This document shows, piece after piece, positions 23,523-32,402 of a stretch of 64,000 bases of DNA. A program made the translations under genes and the position numbers. The stretch is from Streptomyces macrolidinus. GTDB lineage: Bacteria > Actinomycetota > Actinomycetes > Streptomycetales > Streptomycetaceae. The DNA is taken from positions 62,001 through 126,000 of the forward strand of contig NZ_JAMWMR010000016.1 of NCBI RefSeq assembly GCF_023887685.1, given 5' to 3'. The notes beneath the pieces are model-generated. The model worked only from the letters and a program-made list of their open reading frames with translations, had not been told where the DNA came from and searched no databases. Positions within the stretch are counted from its first letter, which is position 1; the number at the start of each line of letters is the position of its first letter.

Positions 23523-24359
23523 TCAGATGCCGACCTTGATACGCGTGAAGCGCTTCAGGGTGACACCCGCCTCGTCCAGAACCTTCTGGACGGACTTCTT
23601 GTTGTCGAGCGCGTACGGCTGACCGAGCAGCGTCGCGTCCTTGAAGAAGCCGTTGAGACGACCCTCGACGATCTTCGGGAGGGCGGCCTCGGGCTTGCCC
23701 TCGGCGCGGGTGGTCTCCTCGGCGATGCGGCGCTCGGACTCGACGACCTCGGCCGGGACGTCCTCCTTGGAGAGGTACTTCGGCGCGAAGGCTGCGATGT
23801 GCTGGGCGACACCACGGGCGACGTCGTTGTTCGGCTTGTCGAACTCGACCAGGACACCGATCTGCGGCGGCAGGTCGGGCATGGTGCGGTGCATGTAGGC
23901 CGTCACGAAACCGTCGGCGTACTGCGCGAAGCGGTCCAGGACGATCTTCTCGCCCAGGTTGGCGTTGGCCTCGTCGACGAACGCCTGGACGGTCTTGCCG
24001 GGCTCGATCTCGGAGGCGAGCAGCGCCTCGATGTCGGCCGGGGAGGACTTGACGACGTGCTCGGCGATGGCCTTGGCCACGGCCTGGAACTTCTCGCCCT
24101 TGGCGACGAAGTCCGTCTCGCACTTCAGCTCGACGAGGACACCGGAGGAGTTGTCGTCGGCGAGGATGGAGACCACGGCGCCGTTCTCGGCGGAGCGGCC
24201 CTCGCGCTTGGCGACGCCCTTCTGGCCCTTGATCCGGAGCGCCTCGACGGCCTTCTCGACGTTGCCCTCGGCCTCGTCCAGCGCCTTCTTGCAGTCCATC
24301 ATGCCGGCGCCCGTGAGCTCACGGAGCTTCTTGACGTCGGCGGCGGTGTAGTTCGCCAT
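23523..24359 (-). CDS. tsf: elongation factor Ts
   Basis: 278 residues, full length. Exchanges GDP for GTP on EF-Tu. The N-terminal UBA-like domain (ADVKKLRELTGAGMMDCKKALDE) and the core TDFVAK motif with the following helices (SGVLVELKCETDFVAKGEKF) are intact; the later blocks AAFAPKYL and LLGQPYALDNKKSVQ are present. It follows rpsB by 171 nt on the same strand, the universal rpsB-tsf pairing. That gap contains a GC-rich inverted repeat (CGGGCGG...CCGCCC region near 24477-24503) that might lower read-through. Confidence 0.96.
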   Translation of the reverse strand: MANYTAADVKKLRELTGAGMMDCKKALDEAEGNVEKAVEALRIKGQKGVAKREGRSAENGAVVSILADDNSSGVLVELKCETDFVAKGEKFQAVAKAIAEHVVKSSPADIEALLASEIEPGKTVQAFVDEANANLGEKIVLDRFAQYADGFVTAYMHRTMPDLPPQIGVLVEFDKPNNDVARGVAQHIAAFAPKYLSKEDVPAEVVESERRIAEETTRAEGKPEAALPKIVEGRLNGFFKDATLLGQPYALDNKKSVQKVLDEAGVTLKRFTRIKVGI

Positions 24360-24530
24360 GATCTGTGAATCTCTTCTCGGAGTTCGAAGTCTCGAAGTCG
24401 GCGACCGCCGCCGCGTTGCGCGGACGGCCGCCAGAGATCTACGGGCTACGAAGATCTCAGGGCTGCGGGTGAACGGCGGGCGGCGCGGTCGGCGCCACCC
24501 GCCCTCACATCAGCCGAACGGCCCTGAAGA

Positions 24531-25400
24531 TCAGGCCTGCTCGCCCTCGGCGGCCGGAGCCTCGGCGGCGGGGGCCTCGGCAGCCGGGGCCTCGGCAGCC
24601 GGAGCGGCCTTCTCGGCGTCAGCCTTCTTCTCGCCCTCGAGCAGGTCGCGCTCCCACTCGGCGAGCGGCTCGCCCGCGGCCTTCTCGCCCTTGCCCTCGG
24701 TGGCGACACCGGAACGGGCGATGAGGCCCTCGGCGACGGCGTCGGCGATCACGCGGGTGAGCAGGGTGACGGAGCGGATGGCGTCGTCGTTACCCGGGAT
24801 CTTGTAGTCGACCTCGTCGGGGTCGCAGTTGGTGTCGAGGATGGCGACGACCGGGATGTTGAGCTTGCGGGCCTCGCCGACCGCGATGTGCTCCTTCTTG
24901 GTGTCCACGATCCAGACGGCGCTCGGCACCTTCTGCATCTCGCGGATACCGCCGAGGGTCTTCTCCAGCTTGGCCTTCTCGCGGGAGAGGACCAGGAGCT
25001 CCTTCTTGGTCAGACCCGAGGCCGCGACGTCCTCGAAGTCGATCTGCTCGAGCTCCTTGAGGCGCTGGAGGCGCTTGTAGACGGTCGAGAAGTTGGTGAG
25101 CATGCCGCCCAGCCAGCGCTGGTTGACGTAGGGCATGCCGACGCGGGTGGCCTGCTCGGCGATGGCCTCCTGCGCCTGCTTCTTCGTGCCGACGAACATG
25201 ACGGTGCCGCCGTGGGCGACGGTCTCCTTGACGAACTCGTAGGCGCGGTCGATGTACGACAGCGACTGGAGCAGGTCGATGATGTAGATGCCGTTGCGCT
25301 CGGTGAAGATGAAGCGCTTCATCTTCGGGTTCCAGCGACGGGTCTGGTGACCGAAGTGGACGCCGCTCTCCAGCAGCTCCCGCATCGTGACGACGGCCAT
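24531..25400 (-). CDS. rpsB: 30S ribosomal protein S2
   Basis: 289 residues. Component of the small subunit. Family blocks include MRELLESGVHFGHQTRRWNPKM, IIDLLQSLSYIDRAYEF, GTVMFVGTKKQAQEAI, YVNQRWLGGMLTNF and NIPVVAILDTNCDPDEVDY. The C-terminal ~50 residues form an acidic Ala/Glu/Pro tail with tandem APAAEA-type repeats (DNA 24540-24605), absent from enteric S2 but usual in Streptomyces. The ATG preceded by AAGGAGAACGGCC is the start. The 272-nt region upstream, divergent from the M23 peptidase gene, should hold the rpsB-tsf promoter and includes a short inverted repeat GACACCA/TGGTGTC (25500-25530). Confidence 0.96.
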   Translation of the reverse strand: MAVVTMRELLESGVHFGHQTRRWNPKMKRFIFTERNGIYIIDLLQSLSYIDRAYEFVKETVAHGGTVMFVGTKKQAQEAIAEQATRVGMPYVNQRWLGGMLTNFSTVYKRLQRLKELEQIDFEDVAASGLTKKELLVLSREKAKLEKTLGGIREMQKVPSAVWIVDTKKEHIAVGEARKLNIPVVAILDTNCDPDEVDYKIPGNDDAIRSVTLLTRVIADAVAEGLIARSGVATEGKGEKAAGEPLAEWERDLLEGEKKADAEKAAPAAEAPAAEAPAAEAPAAEGEQA

Positions 25401-25672
25401 GGCCGTTCTCCTTGAGTTGTCTCGGTTGTGCCGCGGGTGCCGGATGGCACTCGCGCCTGACGCCCGCGATGCGCCGTGCCACGAAGGACCGAGGGGCGCT
25501 GACACCAACCTGGTGACGGCCTGGTGTCGGGGCGTGCGAAGTCGACCCGGTGACCCGGATCGCACAAGAAGTGTACGGGACCGACGGGGCGGCGGGTGAC
25601 GCCACTGTCCACAAGCCGCTGGTTGTCCACAGCCCAGGGCCGTGATCGGCCGGTGTGCGGCACGGTTCTCGC

Positions 25673-26266
25673 ATGCGAGCGAAACGAAGTGCCGTGCTGC
25701 TGCTGATGGTGGTCAGCGCGCTGAGCACGGTGGCCTGGGCGGGCACGTGGGACGCCCCGAAGCCGGACGTGGTGCGGTCCGCGCCGGGGCCCGATGTGCC
25801 GGCGCTGGCCCGGAACTGGCCGGTGGGCACCCGCCCCGCGGTCGTACGGGGCTGGGAGCCTCCGTCGCGCGCGTACGGGCCGGGCCACCGCGGCGTGGAC
25901 CTGGCGGCGGCCCCGGGCGATCCGGTCCGAACGGTCGCCGCCGGCCGGGTGGCCTTCGCGGGCAGAGTGGCGGGCCGGGGCGTGATCTCCGTGGACCTGA
26001 CAGGTACGGGCGCCCCACCCCTGCGAACGACCTACGAGCCCGTCCACGCGACCCTGCCCCAGGGCACCGAGGTGGCCGCGGGCGAGCCCCTCGGCACACT
26101 GGAACCCCCCACCCCCCACTGCGCGTCTCCGTGCCTCCACTGGGGCCTGCGCAGAGAAGAGACCTACCTGAACCCGCTGTCCCTGCTACCGCCGTGGCTA
26201 CTGCACGGGACGCACTCCCGCCTGCTCCCGGTGGAGGGGGTGCCTACGCCGACGCCGGGGATATGA
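25673..26266 (+). CDS. secreted M23-family metallopeptidase-like protein
   Basis: 197 residues with an N-terminal signal peptide (basic MRAKRS, hydrophobic AVLLLMVVSALSTVAWAG). The M23/LytM zinc-site pattern is recognisable: His-Arg-Gly-Val-Asp (GHRGVDLAA) and the later PCLHWGL block. The central part PGDPVRTVAAGRVAFAG matches the beta-sheet core. Such enzymes cut glycyl or cross-bridge bonds of peptidoglycan, though some are inactive. The second His of the catalytic HxH is replaced by a tryptophan (LHWGL), as is normal for the ligand-supplying HWG form. GTG at 25655 is an alternative start. Divergent from rpsB. Confidence 0.82.
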   Translation: MRAKRSAVLLLMVVSALSTVAWAGTWDAPKPDVVRSAPGPDVPALARNWPVGTRPAVVRGWEPPSRAYGPGHRGVDLAAAPGDPVRTVAAGRVAFAGRVAGRGVISVDLTGTGAPPLRTTYEPVHATLPQGTEVAAGEPLGTLEPPTPHCASPCLHWGLRREETYLNPLSLLPPWLLHGTHSRLLPVEGVPTPTPGI

Positions 26267-26423
26267 CGCGCTGGGGGCGCGCGCCCGGCCTGGTCGGCCC
26301 GTTACTCAGCGCGGGGTCACAGCTCGGAGGCCCGTACGGGCTCGGCGTGAGGTCAGCTCGGGGCTCACTCGGGAGGGCCTGCACCCGGCCCCGTACGGGG
26401 TCAGTGCCGGGCGGGCTCGGGGG

Positions 26424-27005
26424 TCAGCCCCACACTCCCCGCAGGGCCATCGCGACGGCCGCGTCCGTGATGGTCGTCGGATCCTCCGCGGCGCCCAGTT
26501 CGATGCGCCGTACCGCCGCGTCGACCACGCCCTGGAGCAGCATCGCCGCCAGCCGGGGCTCCTGGTGCCCCATCGCGTCGAGGGCCTCGACGATCATCGC
26601 GACGAGCCCGCCGTGCGCCGCGCGGATCTTCTCGCGGGCCCCGGCGTCCAGCTCGCTCGCGGAGATGGCGACCACGGCCCGGTGCCGCCGGTCCCCCACG
26701 AGCGCGAGCTGGCGGCGCACATACGCCTCGACCTTCGCCTCGGGACCGTCCGCCGCGGCCATCGCCGCCTCGACCTCGGCCGCCCAGACGGGGAAGTCGA
26801 CCGCGCACAGCTCCTCGACGACAGCCGCACGGGAGCGGAAGTACTCGTAGACGGAGGAGCGCGCGAGACCCGTCCGCTCGGCGAGGGCGGGGAATGTCAA
26901 CGCCTCCGTACCACCCTCGGACAGGAGGGACCGGGCCGCGTCCAGCAGGGCGGCTCGCTGCATCGACCGGTGCTCGGCCACAGAGGCCGCTCGAATCCTA
27001 GGCAC
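26424..27005 (-). CDS. TetR family transcriptional regulator
   Basis: 193 residues. The N-terminal helix-turn-helix domain is typical: RAALLDAARSLLSEGGTEALTFPALAERTGLARSSVYEYF. The C-terminal domain (from about residue 65) is helical with no diagnostic ligand motif. GTG start. It lies 83 nt downstream of whiG on the same strand, with a hairpin between them, and convergent to the M23 gene. The regulated target is unknown; no divergent operon adjoins it, which is the usual clue in this family. Confidence 0.88.
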   Translation of the reverse strand: MPRIRAASVAEHRSMQRAALLDAARSLLSEGGTEALTFPALAERTGLARSSVYEYFRSRAAVVEELCAVDFPVWAAEVEAAMAAADGPEAKVEAYVRRQLALVGDRRHRAVVAISASELDAGAREKIRAAHGGLVAMIVEALDAMGHQEPRLAAMLLQGVVDAAVRRIELGAAEDPTTITDAAVAMALRGVWG

Positions 27006-27028
27006 CCCACCACTTTACGGACCGCCCC

Positions 27029-27062
27029 GCGCGGGCGGGAGTCACCCGCGCCCGCCCCGCGC
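27029..27062 (-). terminator. GC-rich hairpin after whiG
   Basis: GCGCGGGCGGG (27029-27039) can pair with CCCGCCCCGCGC (27051-27062) with one bulge and an 11-nt loop, 27 nt past the whiG stop. Probable terminator; alternative pairings exist in this very GC-rich stretch. Confidence 0.45.
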
Positions 27063-27088
27063 TCCAGAGCGCCGCCCCTCGCCCCGGG

Positions 27089-27931
27089 TCAGCGCCCGAA
27101 CGCGGCCAGCTTCGCCCGCAGTTGCAGGACGGACTTGGTGTGGATCTGGCTGACCCGGCTCTCGGTCACCCCGAGCACATTGCCGATCTCGGCGAGGGTG
27201 AGGCCCTCGTAGTAGTACAGCGTGACGACGGTCTTCTCCCGCTCGGGCAGGGTGTTGATCGCCCGCGCCAGGAAGCGCCGCAGCTCCCGGTCCTCGGCGA
27301 CCTCGACCGGATCGTCCGCGGCGGTGTCCTCCAGGGTGTCCATGAGGCTCAGCCGGTTGCCGCCCTCGCCCCCCACGTGCAGCAGTTCCTCCAGCGCGAC
27401 GACGTTCGCGAGCGAGAGCTGACTGAAGACGGCATGGAGGTCCTCCACACCGATCCCCATCTCCGTCGCCACCTCGCCCTCCGACGGTGTCCGCCGCAGC
27501 CGCGCCTCCAGCGTCGCGTACGCCCGCTCCACGCTGCGCGCCTTCTGCCGCACCGACCGCGGGATCCAGTCCAGCGCCCGCAGTTCGTCGATCATCGCGC
27601 CGCGGATCCGGGTGATCGCGTACGTCTCGAACTTGATCTCCCGGTCGATGTCGAACTTCTCGATCGCGTCGATCAGCCCGAACACCCCCGAGGACACGAA
27701 GTCCGCCTGCTCCACATTGGCCGGCAGCCCCACGCTCACCCGCCCCGCCACGTACTTCACCAGCGGCGAGTAGTGCAGGATCAGTTGCTCCCGCAACCGC
27801 TCGTCCCCCGTCGCCTTGTACGACCGCCACAGCTCGTCGAGCGACGAGGGAGCGGGCGGGCGCACGCTGCCGCCGTCACGGGCGGCTGGGGGAAGCGCCG
27901 CCCGGTCTGACCCGGAGGTGTGCTGGGGCAT
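27089..27931 (-). CDS. whiG: RNA polymerase sigma factor WhiG
   Basis: 280 residues. FliA-type sigma-28 family factor that in Streptomyces commits aerial hyphae to sporulation. Regions are clear: region 2 LILHYSPLVKYVAGRV, SSGVFGLIDAIEKFDID and KFETYAITRIRGAMIDELR; region 3 SVRQKARSVERAYATLEARL; region 4 LPEREKTVVTLYYYEGLTLAEIG with the recognition helix VTESRVSQIHTKSVLQL. The Streptomyces context and lack of flagellar genes identify it as WhiG and not FliA. ATG start. The 268-nt region between it and dprA is non-coding and contains a perfect 16-bp palindrome (28034-28049), so whiG probably has its own regulated promoter. Confidence 0.95.
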   Translation of the reverse strand: MPQHTSGSDRAALPPAARDGGSVRPPAPSSLDELWRSYKATGDERLREQLILHYSPLVKYVAGRVSVGLPANVEQADFVSSGVFGLIDAIEKFDIDREIKFETYAITRIRGAMIDELRALDWIPRSVRQKARSVERAYATLEARLRRTPSEGEVATEMGIGVEDLHAVFSQLSLANVVALEELLHVGGEGGNRLSLMDTLEDTAADDPVEVAEDRELRRFLARAINTLPEREKTVVTLYYYEGLTLAEIGNVLGVTESRVSQIHTKSVLQLRAKLAAFGR

Positions 27932-28033
27932 TCGTCGCCTTGTGCCGTTCTGCCGTGAACTGGGGATACCTGATGAGCTGTCGATCCGATGGGGAGGTGC
28001 CTGCCTGAACAGGAACCTCGTGAGCGTAGCGTG

Positions 28034-28049
28034 ACTGCGGTGTCGCAGT
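28034..28049. promoter_or_regulatory. 16-bp palindrome upstream of whiG, candidate regulator site
   Basis: ACTGCG-GTGT-CGCAGT, a perfect inverted repeat about 100 nt upstream of the whiG start codon. Symmetry and location suggest a protein-binding site in the whiG promoter; the regulator is not identified. Confidence 0.35.
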
Positions 28050-28199
28050 GTGCGAAGGACAAGGGATCACCCGTGCGCGAAGGGGCGCGCCGGGGCTTCC
28101 GCCGGGCTCGCGGACATCGCCGTGCGTGATGGTCCGGGCGGTCAACTACGGGAACTGCCAAGGCTGTCGGGGGTCGCCCGGACGGCCGATCACGCTCGG

Positions 28200-29369
28200 T
28201 CAGCACGAGCCGCAATCCCGCCGGACCGGGATCATCGCCTGGCGTGTCAACTTCCAGCCGTCGCCGTGTCGTTCGACGAATCCAAGTGATCGGAGTTCGT
28301 ACAGTCTCCCGACCGCGTCGTCGGCCGTCGTGCCCGCCCCTCGGGCGATCGCGTCCGCCGCGGCCGTGCCACCGGCCGGAAGCGCCGCGAGCACCTGGGC
28401 GGTGACGGGGTCGAGGAGGTCGCGCGGCAGGACGGGCCCACGCCGGTCCGGGGCCAGCTCGCCTATCTCGCCGACCAGTTCGACCACGTCCGCCGCGTCG
28501 GATACCAGCACGGCGTCGCCGCGCAGCAGTTCGTGCACCCCGGCCGAGAGCGCGCTGGTGACGGGTCCGGGCACGCCCATCGTGTGCCGGCCGAGCCGCT
28601 GCGCCGCGCGTGCCGTGACCAGTGCGCCGCTGCGGTAGGCCGCCTCCACGACCACGGTGCCGCGGGTGAGCGCCGCGATCACGCGGTTCCTGAGGATGAA
28701 CCGGCTCGGCGTCGGGTGATCGCCGGGCGGCAACTCCCCGACGACCAGACCCTGATGCGCGATCCTGCCGATCAACTGGGTGTGTCCGCGCGGATAGGGC
28801 CGGTCGACCCCGCAGGCCAGTACGGCGACAGTGGCGCCCCCGGCCGCGAGGGCGCCCCGGTGAACGGCACCGTCCACGCCGTAGGCGCCGCCGGAGATCA
28901 CCACCCAGCCGCGCTCCGCGAGCCCCGCGCCGAGGTCGGCCGCCACATGCGCCCCGTACTGGCTGCACGCCCGCGCGCCCACGACCGCGACGGACCGCAG
29001 CGCCCACATCCGCAGGCTGGGCCGCCCGCGCACCCAGAGCCCGACGGGCCGACCGTCCCCGAGGTCGTCGAGTTGTGTCGGCCACTCGGGCATACCTGGG
29101 CACACGAAGCGCACCCCCGCCTCCTCGGCCACGGCCCGGTCCCGTTCCGGCTCGGCCCGCACGGCCCGCGCCCGCAGCCCGGCCCACCGCTTGTCCGTCA
29201 CCCCGGGCAGCCGCCTCCCGCCCTCGCGCAGCCGCCGGGCCACGTGCTCGGCGCCGTGTTCGCGCAGCCAGCGGCCCGCCACCTCGTCCCCCGGCTCGAC
29301 CACCCGCGTGAGGAACATCCGGGCGCCGCAGTCGCCGTCCTCGCCGTCCGGGACGGCCCCCGCGCTCAC
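28200..29369 (-). CDS. dprA: DNA-processing protein DprA
   Basis: 389 residues. Rossmann-fold single-strand DNA-binding protein that loads RecA on incoming DNA. Conserved stretches: VAVVGARACSQYG, VVISGGAYGVDGAVHRGAL, AVLACGVDRPYP, PTPSRFILRNRVIAALTRGTVVVEA and GALVTARAA. A C-terminal winged-helix-like domain (about 320-389) follows, as in many DprA proteins. GTG start overlaps the comM stop by 4 nt, so translation is coupled. Streptomyces are not known for natural competence, so a general recombination role is likely. Confidence 0.93.
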   Translation of the reverse strand: MSAGAVPDGEDGDCGARMFLTRVVEPGDEVAGRWLREHGAEHVARRLREGGRRLPGVTDKRWAGLRARAVRAEPERDRAVAEEAGVRFVCPGMPEWPTQLDDLGDGRPVGLWVRGRPSLRMWALRSVAVVGARACSQYGAHVAADLGAGLAERGWVVISGGAYGVDGAVHRGALAAGGATVAVLACGVDRPYPRGHTQLIGRIAHQGLVVGELPPGDHPTPSRFILRNRVIAALTRGTVVVEAAYRSGALVTARAAQRLGRHTMGVPGPVTSALSAGVHELLRGDAVLVSDAADVVELVGEIGELAPDRRGPVLPRDLLDPVTAQVLAALPAGGTAAADAIARGAGTTADDAVGRLYELRSLGFVERHGDGWKLTRQAMIPVRRDCGSC

Positions 29370-30973
29370 GTCGCCGCCCCGACGACCATCGGCAGGCCCC
29401 TCGGCACCCCCGTACGCAGTTGCAGCGCCAGCGCGACGTCGGAGGCCTGCGGCCGGTCATGGCCGGCGAGGTCCGCCACGGTCCAGGCCACGCGCAGCAC
29501 CCGGTCCAGTCCCCGGGCCGTCAGCACGCCCCGCTCCAGACTGCGCTCGGCCTCGTCCATGGCGCCGCTCGCGGCATACCAGTGGCCGCGCAGTTCCCGT
29601 CCCGGCACCTCGCTGTTGGTCCGCCACGGGGTGCCCACCAGGCGGGCCGCCGTCCGCTGTCTGGCCTCGCGCACGCGGTCGGCGACCGTCGCGGTGGACT
29701 CGCCCCGAGCGCCGCGCCCGGTGAGGGCGGCACGGTCGACGCGGTCGACCCCGACGCGCAGGTCCACCCGGTCCAGGAGCGGGCCGGAGAGCCTGGCCTG
29801 ATAGCGGCGGATGACCGAGGGCGGGCATTCGCACATGCTGTCGCCCTGCGAGAAGCGGCCACAGGGGCAGGGGTTGGCCGCGAGCACCATCAGGAACCGC
29901 GCGGGGAACCGCACGACCCCGGCGCTGCGCGCGATCACGACATGCCCGGACTCCAGGGGCTGGCGCAGCGCGTCGAGCGCCTGGCTGCGGAACTCCGCGG
30001 CTTCGTCGAGGAAGAGGATCCCGCGGTGGGAGAGCGAGACGGCGCCGGGCCGGGCGATACCGGGGCCGCCGCCGACCAGCGCCTGCATCGTGGCCGAGTG
30101 GTGCGGCGCCCAGTACGGGGCCACGTCGATCAGGGGCTTGCCCGGGGGCAGCAGGCCCGCGACCGAGTGCACCGCGGTGACCTCCAGCGACTCCTCCTGG
30201 CTGAGCCGCGGCAGGAGGGCGGGCAGCCGCTCCGCGAGCATCGTCTTGCCTGCTCCCGGTGGTCCTTCGAGGAAGAGGTGGTGTCCGCCCGCCGCGGCCA
30301 CCTCCACCGCCGTACGCGCCGAGGTCTGGCCCACGACATCGGCCAGGTCATGCCCCTGGTCGTGGTGGGACAGGCCCACGCTGTCCGCGCCGGGCACGCG
30401 CAGCCCGGCGAGGAGCGGGTTGGGGCGGCTCTGGTCGTCGGGCTCCTCGTCGGGCACGGGCTCGTCCGCGAGGACGGCGATCAACTGGCGCAGACTGCGC
30501 ACGCCGAGCACGGACACACCGGGCACCAGCGACGCCTCGGCGGCGGCGCACTCCGGCACGACCACCTGCTCATAGCCCGCGCCCGCCGCGGCCAGTACCG
30601 CCGGCAGGATGCCGCGGACGGGGCGCACCCGTCCGTCCAGGCCCAGCTCGCCGATCATCACGAGGTCGGAGAGCACCCGCGGATCGATCCGCTCCGCGGC
30701 GCCGAGCACGGCACAGGCGACGGCGAGATCGAATCCGCTGCCGGCCTTGGGCACGGAGGCGGGGCTCAGCCCGACCGTGAGCTTCTTCTGGGGCCACTCG
30801 CCGCCCGAGTTCACCACCGCCGCGCGCACCCGGTCGCGGCTCTCCGTCAGGCTCTTGTCGGGCAGCCCGACCAGCGTGAAGGCGGCCACGCCCGGTTCGA
30901 GGTCGGCCTGGACCTCGACCACGACGCCCTCGACGCCGAGCAGGGCCACGGAGCACGTACGCGCGAAGCCCAT
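29366..30973 (-). CDS. comM: YifB/ComM family Mg-chelatase-like AAA+ ATPase
   Basis: 535 residues. Domain order: N-terminal Lon-protease-like fold (VALLGVEGVVVEVQADLEPG, VGLPDKSLTESRDRV), AAA+ Mg-chelatase domain with Walker A GPPGAGKTM and Walker B ILFLDEAAEF, then the cysteine motif NPCPCGRF...CECPPSVIRRYQ and a C-terminal Mg-chelatase-type helical domain. In other bacteria ComM is a hexameric branch-migration helicase promoting recombination of taken-up DNA. The start ATG overlaps the yraN stop (TGATG) and its own stop overlaps dprA, so yraN-comM-dprA form one operon. Confidence 0.93.
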   Translation of the reverse strand: MGFARTCSVALLGVEGVVVEVQADLEPGVAAFTLVGLPDKSLTESRDRVRAAVVNSGGEWPQKKLTVGLSPASVPKAGSGFDLAVACAVLGAAERIDPRVLSDLVMIGELGLDGRVRPVRGILPAVLAAAGAGYEQVVVPECAAAEASLVPGVSVLGVRSLRQLIAVLADEPVPDEEPDDQSRPNPLLAGLRVPGADSVGLSHHDQGHDLADVVGQTSARTAVEVAAAGGHHLFLEGPPGAGKTMLAERLPALLPRLSQEESLEVTAVHSVAGLLPPGKPLIDVAPYWAPHHSATMQALVGGGPGIARPGAVSLSHRGILFLDEAAEFRSQALDALRQPLESGHVVIARSAGVVRFPARFLMVLAANPCPCGRFSQGDSMCECPPSVIRRYQARLSGPLLDRVDLRVGVDRVDRAALTGRGARGESTATVADRVREARQRTAARLVGTPWRTNSEVPGRELRGHWYAASGAMDEAERSLERGVLTARGLDRVLRVAWTVADLAGHDRPQASDVALALQLRTGVPRGLPMVVGAAT

Positions 30974-31344
30974 CACGCCACCCCCCGCGCATGCTCGACC
31001 AGCGGGGCGCCCCGCTCGGGTAGGACGACGCCGACCACGTCGACCCGGACGCCGCCCGGTGGCGCCCCGCCGTGGGCCTGGATCCAGCGCTCGGCGAGCG
31101 CGCGCAGGCGCTCGGCCTTCACGGGTGTCACGGCGGCCATCGGATGCTCGAACCGGCCGCGGCTGCGGGTCTTCACCTCGCAGACCACCAGGACGTCGCC
31201 GTCCCTGGCCACGATGTCGATCTCGCCGCTCCTGCCGCAGCGCCAGTTGCGCTCCAAGACCGTCATCCCGGACCCGGTCAGCCGCCGGGCGGCCAGTTCC
31301 TCGCCGTACCTGCCGAGCGCGCTGCGTGCCCGCTGTGTGTTCAT
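30973..31344 (-). CDS. yraN: YraN family (UPF0102) endonuclease-like protein
   Basis: 123 residues. Has the restriction-endonuclease-like core of the UPF0102 family: YGEELAARRL, ERNWRCGRSGEIDIVARD and VVCEVKTRSRGRFEHP, where Glu-Ile-Asp and Glu-x-Lys form the PD-(D/E)xK active-site pattern. Biochemical function is not settled. The ATG start MNTQRARSALGRYG is chosen by family alignment; the frame upstream is longer but unlike the family. First gene of the yraN-comM-dprA set, coupled to comM by a 1-nt overlap. Confidence 0.9.
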   Translation of the reverse strand: MNTQRARSALGRYGEELAARRLTGSGMTVLERNWRCGRSGEIDIVARDGDVLVVCEVKTRSRGRFEHPMAAVTPVKAERLRALAERWIQAHGGAPPGGVRVDVVGVVLPERGAPLVEHARGVA

Positions 31345-31473
31345 GTCGGCACCACCTCCGGCGCCAACAGTCACGCATCCGGCTCCATGAAGTGGATCTT
31401 GGTGGACGACGCGGCGATTGTGGACAACTCCGCAACCCACACGAGTGAAGCCTTCAGAGCCGACCGCCACCGC

Positions 31474-31782
31474 TCACCCGCTCGGCAGCTCCAGATCGCT
31501 CTTGTTCAGCTCTTCGATGTTCACGTCCTTGAAGGTCAGTACCCGTACCTGCTTCACGAAGCGGGCGGGCCGGTACATGTCCCAGACCCAGGCGTCCGCC
31601 ATGGACACCTCGAAGAACACCTCGCCCTGGACGGAGTGCACCTGCATCTCGTAGTCGTTGGTGAGGTAGAAGCGCCGCTCGGTCTCGATCACGTATTTGA
31701 ACAGACCGACGACATCGCGGTACTCCCGGTAGAGCTTCAGCTCCATCTCGGTCTCGTACTTCTCGAGGTCCTCGGCGCTCAT
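31474..31782 (-). CDS. DUF2469 family protein
   Basis: 102 residues, a highly conserved actinobacterial protein of unknown function. Sequence begins MSAEDLEKYETEMELKLYRE and is rich in Tyr, Glu and Val; FKYVIETERRFYLTND and ADAWVWDMYRPARFVKQVRV are distinctive. No signal, membrane segment or enzyme motif is seen. GGGGAAC precedes the ATG. It lies 129 nt upstream of yraN and 56 nt downstream of the Nudix gene on the same strand, the order usual in Streptomyces. Confidence 0.85.
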   Translation of the reverse strand: MSAEDLEKYETEMELKLYREYRDVVGLFKYVIETERRFYLTNDYEMQVHSVQGEVFFEVSMADAWVWDMYRPARFVKQVRVLTFKDVNIEELNKSDLELPSG

Positions 31783-31838
31783 GGCATGTTCCCCTTCAGC
31801 CGTGCGATCCCACCATTGTGCGCCAGTCCCGCGCGCCC

Positions 31839-32402
31839 CTAGACGATTTCCGTGTCAAGGACCTCTGGCCTGACCGGGGGACCTTCGTCGAGCAGCCTCC
31901 GCAGCAGCTCGGCGAGTCTCGTCGGATACACCGTCTCATGCGCCTCGGCCAGTTCCCGGCACGTCCACCACCGCGCTCCGACGACGCTGCGCCGTTCCAG
32001 CTCCGTCAGGCTCCGCGCGGCCGTGGCCGTCTCCGTCGTACGGGCCAGGTAGTACCACTCGTCCTGGTCCCAGCGGCGGCCCGCGAACGGGAAGGAGCAT
32101 CTGCGCCGCCACAGCGCCGGGCCCAGGTCGACGTCCGTGATGCCGGTCTCCTCGGCCAGCTCGCGCAGCGCGGCCTGCTCGTGCGTCTCGGCACCCTCCA
32201 GGCCGCCGCCGGGGGTGAACCACCAGTCGTCCGCCGGGTCGTCCGGCTCATGGCCGTGCAGCAGCAGGATGCGGTCGCGCGGGTCGAGCAGCACCACCCG
32301 CGCGACCCTGCGCAGCCCGCCCTGGTACGAGTCCTCCTGCGCACCTCGCGCGGGCGAGTCGGCCGCGTACGCGCGCGCGTCGTTCGCGGGCTCAGTCGGC
32401 AT
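31839..32402 (-). CDS. Nudix hydrolase
   Basis: 187 residues. A complete Nudix box is present as GGLEGAETHEQAALRELAEE followed by TGI, fitting Gx5Ex7REUxEExGU. Such enzymes hydrolyse nucleoside diphosphates linked to another moiety; specificity is not predictable. The preceding VVLLDPRDRILLLHGHEPDD is the usual first strand pair. ATG start overlaps the 3' end of the signal peptidase gene by 11 nt, so it belongs to the sip operon, an arrangement probably historic rather than functional. Confidence 0.9.
   Translation of the reverse strand: MPTEPANDARAYAADSPARGAQEDSYQGGLRRVARVVLLDPRDRILLLHGHEPDDPADDWWFTPGGGLEGAETHEQAALRELAEETGITDVDLGPALWRRRCSFPFAGRRWDQDEWYYLARTTETATAARSLTELERRSVVGARWWTCRELAEAHETVYPTRLAELLRRLLDEGPPVRPEVLDTEIV

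Noticed and set aside
24540..24605. Tandem DNA repeat
   Set aside because: Encodes the Ala/Glu/Pro tail of ribosomal protein S2, common in Streptomyces.
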